In this document: positions 1 through 5,993 of the stretch, one piece after another | How positions within the stretch are numbered: position 1 is the first letter of the stretch | Layout: every line of letters starts with the position of its first letter | DNA from: Candidatus Desulfofervidaceae bacterium | GTDB lineage: Bacteria > Desulfobacterota > Desulfofervidia > Desulfofervidales > Desulfofervidaceae | NCBI GenBank assembly: GCA_021160485.1 | Contig: JAGHCL010000086.1 | Span: 1-5,993, forward strand | Direction of reading: 5' to 3' | Length of the DNA stretch: 5,993 bases | The notes under the pieces: model-generated | Seen by the model: only the letters and a program-made list of their open reading frames with translations | The model's database searches: none | What the model was told of the DNA's origin: nothing | Made by a program: the position numbers and the translations under genes

Positions 1-76
1 AGGCTCCTGCGATGTGTCTTGTCCTGCCATTAGGTGATAAAGCAAATGAATAATCTTTCGGGTCAATTTCTGGCAT
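1..76 (-). CDS. Start of an unidentified ORF, truncated by the window edge
   Basis: The first 25 codons of an open frame start at an ATG (74-76) and run off the left edge; the encoded N-terminus begins MPEIDPKDYSFALSPNGRTR. I do not recognise the protein and assign no function. The start is supported by a purine-rich Shine-Dalgarno-like stretch (GAAAGGGA, minus strand) 6 nt upstream. The frame stays open further upstream to a stop at 164-166, but that extension translates the attC-like element and gives an implausible Cys- and Pro-rich peptide, so the ATG at 76 is preferred. It lies about 22 nt past the predicted attC crossover, the usual position of the first gene of the next integron cassette. 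With so few codons visible, the gene call rests mainly on the RBS and the context. Confidence 0.45.
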   Translation of the reverse strand, partial: MPEIDPKDYSFALSPNGRTRHIAGA

Positions 77-82
77 AGGGTA

Positions 83-90
83 TCCCTTTC
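83..90 (-). promoter_or_regulatory. Ribosome binding site of the left-edge ORF
   Basis: The minus strand reads GAAAGGGA, 6 nt before the ATG at 76. Spacing and composition suit a Shine-Dalgarno site and decide the start codon. The GGG can pair with the CCC just after it (GGG-ATA-CCC), but a 3-bp stem is too short to claim regulation. Confidence 0.45.
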
Positions 91-92
91 TT

Positions 93-217
93 GTATAACG
101 TCCAGCATCACCGGCTGGCCGTGGCATTAGCAAACAACTTGGAGCGTGGCAACACACTTGGATTTACCACCCAAAAAACGCGCGTGCTTGCCAGTCCGGT
201 GAATGCAATTGTTCGCT
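93..217 (-). other. attC-like integron recombination site (59-base-element-like)
   Basis: This is an imperfect inverted repeat between the hsdR stop and the next ORF. In plus coordinates, 105-108 GCAT pairs with 203-206 ATGC, 109-114 CACCGG with 196-201 CCGGTG, and 115-119 CTGGC with 190-194 GCCAG. That gives 15 bp with two unpaired bases, T195 and A202, both on the same arm. Outside a mismatched spacer (101-104 against 207-209), AAC (97-99) pairs with GTT (211-213). In gene direction the right-hand core reads GTTATAC, 6 of 7 against GTTRRRY; the left-hand core (GCGAAC) is poorer and keeps mainly the AAC. Known attC sites have the same order: core, spacer, L box with extrahelical bases in the 5' half, variable loop, L box, core. 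The total length is also within their usual range. Predicted crossover is between 99 and 98. The alternative is an unrelated intergenic hairpin; no second copy, attI or integrase is in view. Confidence 0.6.
121..162. repeat. Short imperfect direct repeat in the loop of the attC-like site
   Basis: GTGGCA (121-126) followed by ACTTGGA (137-143) recurs as GTGGCA (146-151) followed by ACTTGGA (156-162), with a gap that is 6 nt shorter in the second copy. It lies in the unpaired central part of the inverted repeat and looks like a local duplication. No function can be assigned. Confidence 0.4.
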
Positions 218-230
218 TTTTTATCCTCTT

Positions 231-2615
231 TTAAGCTACTTTTCTCAGGCAAAAGGCTTCTGCCATTTCGTCTATGGTTTCGGGGAGTTTCCCTTCAAAT
301 AACTCATTAACACTATCAAAGCTGCCAATAATACCCTCGTAAACCGGATTACCAAAAATTGTAGAAAGGTCTATTTGTCCATAACTGTCAATATTGGAAG
401 CAAATATATCTTTTATTTTTCTCAGCACCTGCATTTGATCCTCATTGAAAACTGAAGATGCGATATAACTGTCATATCCTTTTTTGATTCTTTCTAAAGG
501 TGTTGGTATTAATTTAACTTTCAGTGCATGGAGAAAAAAGTCCCAGGCTGAACCGCCCGGATAATCGTAAATTTTTTGCAATTGACCTTCTTCCATGGCA
601 ATTTCCGGTTTCTTAATAAACTCAATAAGATATCCTAAATCTTCCGGCGATGGTTCGTAATCTTCTTTTTCGGATATTTTTTTCTTGATAGCGATGATAT
701 CGGTGTTTGGTGTTTCCCTTACCTGTTCTTCAAAGATTTTTCTTGCTTCATCAATTGGAATATTATCTATGATTTCAACAGCCCCCTCATGGATGCAAAC
801 CCGTTGAATCATATTTGCAGGGTCGGGATTATCAACAATAAACCAGTCTCCCTTTACTCCTGTTTCCCCTCCACCACCTTTTTCCCCACGCCCTTTGACT
901 ATTTTTTTATTTTCTTTTGATGTGCCTTTGCCATTATCATCCATTCGTTTGCAAAGCCCAACAAAATCAAGAACCTGAAAACTAAATTTTCCGGTTTTTG
1001 GATCAAGACGAGTACCACGACCAAGCATCTGTATATATTTACCAACAGATTTGGTTAATGCGGAAAAAGCTATATGACGTACACATGGGATATCAACTCC
1101 GGTACTCATAATGTCCACAGAAACCGCTATATAAGGTTTCTGGTAAGGTTTTTTAAACCATCCTTTAAGGGCACGATTCAAGTCCTGATTCTCGGAAATA
1201 ATTGATTCCGCATAACGGGGATTACTTCTGCCATCATCGTTAAAAACATCATTAAGCGCCCTTGCCAACATCAGGCAATGTGGCTGACTTACTCCGAATA
1301 GAATGATTTTTTCTCCATATTCTGTTCGATCACGAATTTCTTCGGCAATACGTTTAGCTGTATTTTCCGTAAGATATTTTCGGTTTAGCTGTTCAAGTTT
1401 CAGTTTTTTTGCAGCATCCAGTTCAATTTTATTCCGTTCATCAGGATCAAGTACATAGTCAAATTCAACGCCTTCTTTCTCTGCCAGCTTGGTAAGGTGC
1501 GTTTTAATCTCTTCAACCTTGTACGGAGCAAGAAAGCCCTCATCTATGCCCTGATCTATGCTGTAATGGTAAGTTGGCTCACCGCTTTCACAACCAAACA
1601 GCCTGTATGTATCAAGAATGGCAAGATCATCATCCGGCACTTTTTTCTGATCTTTGGCAACGGCAATACGGGGTGTTGCTGTTAAACCAATGCGAGGGCA
1701 TAAAAAATGATCAAAAATTATTTTACGATTCAGATTGATTGATCTGTGGCACTCATCCACAATAATTAAATCATAATAATTCCCCGGTATCCCCTGATGA
1801 ATTATTTCAAGGGTATCAATAACGGCAATATGAATATCCTTATTTTTATGAGTTTTGTAATTTGCAGTGGTAATCCATGATGCATTATATGTTGGACTGA
1901 TTAAGCTGAAACCATCATCACGAGCCTGCTCAGCAAGCAGGCGGCGGTCAACAACAAACAGTATTCTTCTGGCAAGACCATATTCAAGCAGGGCTTTACA
2001 GAGTGCTACGGTTACACGGGTTTTCCCTAAACCGGTTGCCATGTGGACAAGCATTTTCTGTTGTCCATCCTTTATTCCCGCTAGTAATGCGTTGATACAA
2101 TCCAGTTGATAATATCTTTCTTTGCCTATGATTGGATCAAAACCGCCGGCAATGCTTGTATCAATAACGATTTCCCGCTTCTGTTGCCGTTTTTTCTCCT
2201 GACTGATCTTGATTTTAACTTCTTCCATGGAAAGAAAAGAATTGACCGGTCTGAATTGACCGGCATCCAAACCACGCCACGCCATATCATAAAACAAGTT
2301 ACGATCTTTTGAGCAACCATAGAGAAAACGGGGTCTGAGAATTTGAGAATACAATAAACGAAGCTGGGGGAGGGCTTTTTTAGGGTCTTTGAGCTTGTTC
2401 TCAATGACAATCAAAGGGATGCCGTGCATATCCTGAAGCACGATGTCAGGCTTGATTGACTTTCTGCCCTGGAACTGTTCCTGCTGTTCGGGTGTAAGGG
2501 AATACTGCGGCTGATACAGTAGGGTGTCGCCTACTTTCCAGCCATGGTTTACGGTTAATTCTTTTATCACCCGCAGATCTGTTGCTGTGGCTTCATTCTC
2601 GTTGATGCCTGACAT
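231..2615 (-). CDS. hsdR: Type I restriction enzyme, R (endonuclease/translocase) subunit, EcoEI-like
   Basis: This is the ATP-dependent motor and nuclease subunit. It joins the methylase/specificity complex on unmodified sites, translocates DNA and cleaves at a distance. It has 794 residues, close to the ~810 of EcoEI HsdR and much shorter than EcoKI HsdR. Nuclease: D57 in PDIVL, then E72 and K74 in IENK (PD-ExK), followed by Q84 and Y89. SF2 translocase: Walker A MATGLGKT (192-199), DECH (287-290), LTATP (311-315), STGVDIP (504-510) and QMLGRGTR (529-536). A Gly/Lys-rich linker (562-590) leads to an EcoEI_R_C-like domain (~620-785). All key residues are present and the frame is unbroken, so the enzyme is probably functional. 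The ATG at 2613-2615 lies 3 nt after the hsdMS stop (TGA-AAC-ATG), with GGGAA 6 nt upstream, which implies translational coupling. The stop is TAA at 231-233. Confidence 0.96.
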   Translation of the reverse strand: MSGINENEATATDLRVIKELTVNHGWKVGDTLLYQPQYSLTPEQQEQFQGRKSIKPDIVLQDMHGIPLIVIENKLKDPKKALPQLRLLYSQILRPRFLYGCSKDRNLFYDMAWRGLDAGQFRPVNSFLSMEEVKIKISQEKKRQQKREIVIDTSIAGGFDPIIGKERYYQLDCINALLAGIKDGQQKMLVHMATGLGKTRVTVALCKALLEYGLARRILFVVDRRLLAEQARDDGFSLISPTYNASWITTANYKTHKNKDIHIAVIDTLEIIHQGIPGNYYDLIIVDECHRSINLNRKIIFDHFLCPRIGLTATPRIAVAKDQKKVPDDDLAILDTYRLFGCESGEPTYHYSIDQGIDEGFLAPYKVEEIKTHLTKLAEKEGVEFDYVLDPDERNKIELDAAKKLKLEQLNRKYLTENTAKRIAEEIRDRTEYGEKIILFGVSQPHCLMLARALNDVFNDDGRSNPRYAESIISENQDLNRALKGWFKKPYQKPYIAVSVDIMSTGVDIPCVRHIAFSALTKSVGKYIQMLGRGTRLDPKTGKFSFQVLDFVGLCKRMDDNGKGTSKENKKIVKGRGEKGGGGETGVKGDWFIVDNPDPANMIQRVCIHEGAVEIIDNIPIDEARKIFEEQVRETPNTDIIAIKKKISEKEDYEPSPEDLGYLIEFIKKPEIAMEEGQLQKIYDYPGGSAWDFFLHALKVKLIPTPLERIKKGYDSYIASSVFNEDQMQVLRKIKDIFASNIDSYGQIDLSTIFGNPVYEGIIGSFDSVNELFEGKLPETIDEMAEAFCLRKVA

Positions 2616-2618
2616 GTT

Positions 2619-5600
2619 TCATTCCCAAATTTCAGCACTAACTGTTTCAAAAGTCTCTTGTGCATTTTGTTTCAAGACGATAGTTGATTTACTTGCATCT
2701 ACCAACTTTTGACTTTTTTCTATAATCTCCTTTTGTTTTGCAGTATTGCCTAAAAAAGGAACATAAAATTCTTTCATATATTTCTGAGAAACTTTTACCA
2801 TTGAAGGCGAAGCACCAAGCGGAACATTACCAAAATATTTTCTGCCAAATGTGCTGTTAAATAAAACTATGGCATATTGTGGTAATATAAGTTCTGTGTC
2901 AAACTCAACTCTTGTAAGTAGATCAGGAAACACGATATTCTCACGGACTTTTGAGGCAATACCAGCAAGGGCAACCAGTTCAGGAGTATTCCCTCTACTG
3001 TAAAAAAAATCTCCTTCTTGCACAAAAAAATTGTCTATATCATCTCGATGCAGATCTGTCCATTTACGGGCAGAAAAATCAATACTACCATTCTGTAGGC
3101 ATGCAAGCGAAAGCACAGGTGTTGAGCCGCCGTTACAACGAGGTGACCAACCATTTCTTGTGGATAAGACCGCTTTGCCAAGTGGGGTAGTTTTATGCTT
3201 GAATAATTCAGGAATATGCAAATGAAAATTTTTTGAAATTTTTTCACAAGCCTCAGTAACATTACGAAGAGTGATTAAATGGTTAACAATTTCTCGCTGT
3301 TTATCAAGTTCTGGTACCGGAATTTCAAGTTGCAGGATAAAATCTGATCCTTGTTCTGATTTGATGCCATTGTTTTTTTGTTTTGTGATGTTGTTTAAAA
3401 AGTTTTTGCTTCGTAAAACATAAATGAGGTATTCTGGGATTATCTCACTTTGATCTATTTCATATATTTGATAGTGTGTTGAACAAACAAGATGTCTATC
3501 CGCTAATGCAACCGCCCCTTGGTGAAAATTGATTTTCGACGTTACCAAGTCTCCCGGTGAGGCAATATATAAATCCATGCCAGTTTGTCGCAGTGCTCGA
3601 TAATGAATTGCACCCTCTGCAAAAGATATTTTTTCTACAATATCTGTCCTACCGTCATATTCATCCTTTTTTATTTTCGTATTTAGGGGAGCAATAAACT
3701 CACCTAATGGAATTAATGGATACCTTGTGCCACTCTCAATAATTTTCTGCAATTCAGCAAGCTGATTAAAATTTTCCAGTTCCCCTACTGAAAAGTTGCC
3801 GAGATACTGACGGATAATATCAAATTCCAAACCATTTTGAATATCAAAATAAGCAAGCAGATCATGGGATTGTTCCGAGTCGCATTTCTTGAGCCGGGAA
3901 AACTTTTCATCAAGATTGAGTTGTGAGTTGTGGTTTTTATCATCAGGAAAAAAGGAATTCCATTTATCTATCTGCTGGGTTGACAGACTGCTCCGGTAAT
4001 TGCCCAAATTAAAGGAGAAAAGATGAGCCTTTTCTATCCGCTTGGCAATTTCGTTCAATGTTTTTGATTGCCAGATTTCATCATGCTGGGCAAGTTTGTT
4101 GTTAAATTCCCGGTTATCTATTTTTCCGTCTTTAAGCTGTTTTTTTATTTTCCTTTCCAGCTTACGTTTTGCAACAGCGGCTTTAGCTGAAAACTCTTTA
4201 TGGGTATCCTGTTCAATCCGTTTTTTTATGCGAGGATCAAGAACACGTATCCATTCTGCTGGAATAGTAAAAGAATGGTTTGTTTCCGGCGGGCTTTGTC
4301 CTTTTCTGATATGCGATTCATATAGTTTTAAGGCATCAACAAGTTGACAGCCTTTTTGAACTTGTCGGTTGGTTCCCATGGTGTAGCCGTCATTGGTCAC
4401 TTTGTAAAACCAAACATTGTCCGTCCTTCCACCTTTCTCAAAAACAAGAATGGAAGTTTTGGGGCCAACACCGCTTTTACTTACGAAAACTCCTTGCGGT
4501 AGACTAATAACAGCTTTAAGCCGTGCCTCCTCCAGAAGCATTTTACGCAATGTTCTGGCACTGGTCTGATCCCAACTTAAAAAACCCTCTGAAACAACGA
4601 CAGCACAAATACCATTGTCGTCAAGGCTGTCCAGCATGAGCTTGACAAAGAGCAGTGTTGTTTCTGCCTCACGGGGATATTCTTCCCAAATATTTGAATA
4701 CGCCTCCTGATCTCTTTCTGCTCCAAAAGGTGGATTGGCAAGGATAATGGTTTTGGTGTTTCCGTGCTCTGCGGCATTAAAAAGGGCAAGGGAATCTCCC
4801 TGAACAATAGTCGAGGGGTTTAACCCTCTGATGTAAAGGTTGATGGCCGCCATCTTCCGAATTACGCCCAGATATTCTGTCCCGGAAATACCACTCCTGT
4901 AAAATGTAATCGCCTGTTCTGCGGTGGGCATCGAAGTATTTTTTGCAGAAAAATAATTTTCAAAATACTCAGATATTTCAGGGTGTGCTTTCGTTCCGGG
5001 CCATGTGCCGTCACGTCTTATTGCTTCGGTCGCATATCCCCATGAATCAAAAAGAAAGCCTGCTGTTCCGCAGGCAGGATCATAAATTGAATCAATAAAT
5101 GATGGTGCCGCAACACCAGCCATAAACTGTCTTATGTGGTCTGGTGTTCTGTGCAGTCCCAGGTCTTTTGTACCGCCGGTTTCAGATAATGCGGATTCTA
5201 TGGCATCACCAAGCAGATCAGTTTTAAGTAAACGATCTTCGCTTATCTCGCTGACAAGGCTGATTATTTCCTGTAGATTTCCACTTTTAACATTGTTGGT
5301 GAAATTGGAATTTTTGAACACTTCCTCTATTAAAACAAGCTGATCCAGAACTTTTTGAGAGAGATTTTGTTCTTTATATATTTTTCGGGCATGGGATAAT
5401 ATGCCAGCATAGAAAGGAAAAAAATTGTCATTGATGGTCGGTAATAGCCGTTCATTGGCAACTGAATATAAACAGGAAAATAAAAGCTCATCATTAGGCT
5501 CTTTGAATAAATCACGCAGTTGCTTGAATTCCTTATCCTGCTTTAGTTTCACTTCAAAAATTCTAAGCAGAAGCAATTCGATTATATACTCAACACGCTG

Positions 5601-5693
5601 GACAGGGGTACCGGCAGGGCGGAGTTTGTTATGAAGTTTTTTGAGTGTGTTATTTGTGTCGCTGTCTGCGTAATGTACTGTTGATCTTGCCAT
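2619..5693 (-). CDS. hsdMS: Fused type I methyltransferase and specificity subunit (HsdM-HsdS)
   Basis: A 1024-residue fusion that should recognise a bipartite DNA target and methylate adenine N6 using S-adenosylmethionine. Residues ~14-165 form a helical HsdM_N-like domain. The N6 methyltransferase domain covers ~175-480, with SAM motif I DPACGTAGFL (205-214) and catalytic NPPF (320-323). A Lys/Glu-rich, probably coiled-coil linker (~485-655) follows. The S module has two target recognition domains, about 658-800 and 836-985. Each ends in a related helical segment (IPVPELDKQREIV at 791-803; VPFLGNTAKQKEII at 978-991), as in ordinary HsdS. M and S are normally separate proteins in a 2:1 complex, so the fusion is unusual. 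No internal stop or frameshift is seen. The ATG at 5691-5693 directly abuts the preceding gene's TAA and has AAGGA 10 nt upstream. HsdR is encoded next. A type IIG reading is unlikely because the nuclease is a separate protein. Confidence 0.95.
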   Translation of the reverse strand: MARSTVHYADSDTNNTLKKLHNKLRPAGTPVQRVEYIIELLLLRIFEVKLKQDKEFKQLRDLFKEPNDELLFSCLYSVANERLLPTINDNFFPFYAGILSHARKIYKEQNLSQKVLDQLVLIEEVFKNSNFTNNVKSGNLQEIISLVSEISEDRLLKTDLLGDAIESALSETGGTKDLGLHRTPDHIRQFMAGVAAPSFIDSIYDPACGTAGFLFDSWGYATEAIRRDGTWPGTKAHPEISEYFENYFSAKNTSMPTAEQAITFYRSGISGTEYLGVIRKMAAINLYIRGLNPSTIVQGDSLALFNAAEHGNTKTIILANPPFGAERDQEAYSNIWEEYPREAETTLLFVKLMLDSLDDNGICAVVVSEGFLSWDQTSARTLRKMLLEEARLKAVISLPQGVFVSKSGVGPKTSILVFEKGGRTDNVWFYKVTNDGYTMGTNRQVQKGCQLVDALKLYESHIRKGQSPPETNHSFTIPAEWIRVLDPRIKKRIEQDTHKEFSAKAAVAKRKLERKIKKQLKDGKIDNREFNNKLAQHDEIWQSKTLNEIAKRIEKAHLFSFNLGNYRSSLSTQQIDKWNSFFPDDKNHNSQLNLDEKFSRLKKCDSEQSHDLLAYFDIQNGLEFDIIRQYLGNFSVGELENFNQLAELQKIIESGTRYPLIPLGEFIAPLNTKIKKDEYDGRTDIVEKISFAEGAIHYRALRQTGMDLYIASPGDLVTSKINFHQGAVALADRHLVCSTHYQIYEIDQSEIIPEYLIYVLRSKNFLNNITKQKNNGIKSEQGSDFILQLEIPVPELDKQREIVNHLITLRNVTEACEKISKNFHLHIPELFKHKTTPLGKAVLSTRNGWSPRCNGGSTPVLSLACLQNGSIDFSARKWTDLHRDDIDNFFVQEGDFFYSRGNTPELVALAGIASKVRENIVFPDLLTRVEFDTELILPQYAIVLFNSTFGRKYFGNVPLGASPSMVKVSQKYMKEFYVPFLGNTAKQKEIIEKSQKLVDASKSTIVLKQNAQETFETVSAEIWE
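2622..2626 (-). promoter_or_regulatory. Weak ribosome binding site of hsdR, inside the end of hsdMS
   Basis: The minus strand reads GGGAA 6 nt before the hsdR ATG, overlapping the last hsdMS codons. It is weaker than the site before hsdMS, so hsdR translation probably depends partly on ribosomes finishing hsdMS, which would keep the nuclease level at or below the methylase level. An out-of-frame ATG overlapping the hsdMS stop (ATGA, minus strand) is not the start: its frame closes within a few codons. Confidence 0.45.
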
Positions 5694-5993
5694 TTACTGC
5701 TGTTCCTTTTTTGTATAGTGTGCATCAAACACTGTAAACACTGCCCGACTGTACCAGTCTTTCTTGGCACTCTTAGGATTATCATAATCCAGCTTTTTGG
5801 TCATGCTGTATTTTGGATTATTTAACAATGATTTCCTCAGTTTATGAAACTGAGGAATTACTTTGAAATTGGTATATCTTTCTCTGCATTCAGCGACCAA
5901 CTTTTGATAATCCAGCGGATATTTATTTTTAAATTGCTGTTCCGTCAGTTGAATTTTAGTTGCATCAGGGTCATTGGATAATTGAACATTGAT
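5694..5993 (-). CDS. C-terminal part of an uncharacterised protein (possibly DUF3644-like), 5' end outside the window
   Basis: The frame is open from the right edge to the TAA at 5694-5696, giving 99 residues of C-terminus. The fragment is hydrophilic and basic with no membrane segment. It contains QFKNKYPLDYQKL, a conserved-looking ECRERYTNFK, FHKLRKSL, LDYDNPKSAKKDWYS and a final FDAHYTKK. From memory this order (RY-FK, FHK-RK, LD-NPKS-K-WY, FD-HY) resembles the end of DUF3644 proteins, which are uncharacterised and often found near defence genes. I could not test this, so treat the family as tentative and the function as unknown. A TTG at 5898-5900 could be mistaken for a start, but the frame is open and protein-like upstream of it to the edge. 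The stop touches the hsdMS start with no gap, so this gene belongs to the same operon and is probably translationally coupled. Confidence 0.85.
   Translation of the reverse strand: MNVQLSNDPDATKIQLTEQQFKNKYPLDYQKLVAECRERYTNFKVIPQFHKLRKSLLNNPKYSMTKKLDYDNPKSAKKDWYSRAVFTVFDAHYTKKEQQ
5704..5708 (-). promoter_or_regulatory. Ribosome binding site of hsdMS
   Basis: The minus strand reads AAGGA 10 nt before the hsdMS ATG, embedded in the last codons of the upstream gene. It supports the start at 5693 and shows that hsdMS can be translated both by re-initiation after the abutting TAA and by direct ribosome entry. Confidence 0.65.

Noticed and set aside
91..99. TTATAC on the minus strand ahead of the left-edge ORF as a -10 promoter box.
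   Set aside because: No matching -35 is evident at 16-18 nt, and the motif is part of the attC-like core site, which explains it better.
93..217. The intergenic inverted repeat as a CRISPR unit, REP element or IS terminal repeat.
   Set aside because: There is a single copy with a long unpaired centre, no repeated spacer units and no transposase. The AAC/GTT ends with one-sided bulges fit attC better.
170..230. Possible rho-independent terminator after hsdR (a GC-rich CGCGCG followed by six T on the minus strand).
   Set aside because: The GC-rich stretch before the T run has no partner arm forming a compact stem; ACGCGCGT is a self-complementary octamer without a loop. The only good stem is the long-range attC-like one, whose loop holds the T run.
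1497..2712. Plus-strand open frames of 60-80 codons opposite hsdR, and similar ones opposite hsdMS.
   Set aside because: They are antisense shadows of strongly supported genes with intact motifs, and they have no recognisable protein features.
3002..3009. A run of eight A (T8 in the coding strand) inside the second TRD as a phase-variation tract.
   Set aside because: Runs of 7-8 A or T occur several times in this AT-rich window (for example 902-908 and 4140-4146), and this one encodes ordinary Phe codons in frame. There is no sign of expansion beyond background.
5694..5900. A 68-codon gene starting at the TTG at 5898-5900.
   Set aside because: The frame continues open and protein-like upstream of the TTG to the window edge, so this is the tail of a larger gene and not a separate small one.

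Overview
The window is a minus-strand gene cluster running from right to left. It holds almost a complete type I restriction-modification locus, followed by a short structured intergenic region that looks like an integron attC recombination site. Base composition is moderately AT-rich. Coding density is very high, and every gene junction in the restriction locus is 0-3 nt apart. Nothing in the sequence fixes the host. The attC-like element would fit a bacterium carrying a chromosomal or mobile integron (for example a proteobacterial or sediment-type lineage), but this is inference only.

Right edge (5694-5993): the last 99 codons of a gene whose start lies outside the window. Its C-terminus tentatively resembles the end of DUF3644-type proteins. 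Its TAA stop directly abuts the ATG of the next gene. Centre (2619-5693): a 1024-residue protein that fuses an N6-adenine methyltransferase (HsdM; DPACGTAGFL and NPPF motifs) to a complete two-TRD specificity module (HsdS). Left centre (231-2615): a 794-residue HsdR of the EcoEI type, with a PD-ExK nuclease, an SF2 DEAD-like translocase and an EcoEI-type C-terminal domain. HsdR and the M-S fusion should form one enzyme that methylates a bipartite target and cleaves unmodified DNA after translocation. The upstream gene is probably co-translated with them and may be an accessory defence protein.

Left edge (1-230): the hsdR stop is followed 14 nt later by a ~125-bp imperfect inverted repeat (93-217). 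It has AAC/GTT ends, an unpaired spacer, a 15-bp stem with two unpaired bases that both lie on one arm, and a ~70-nt loop. Read in gene direction, this has the layout of an attC site with the extra bases in the 5' (left-hand) half. A second open frame with a good ribosome binding site starts at 76, just beyond the predicted G^TT crossover, and runs off the left edge. This is the order expected of consecutive integron cassettes. If correct, the restriction system sits in, or has been captured beside, an unusually large cassette (>5.8 kb). No integrase, attI, insertion sequence, tRNA, CRISPR or convincing promoter or terminator is visible.
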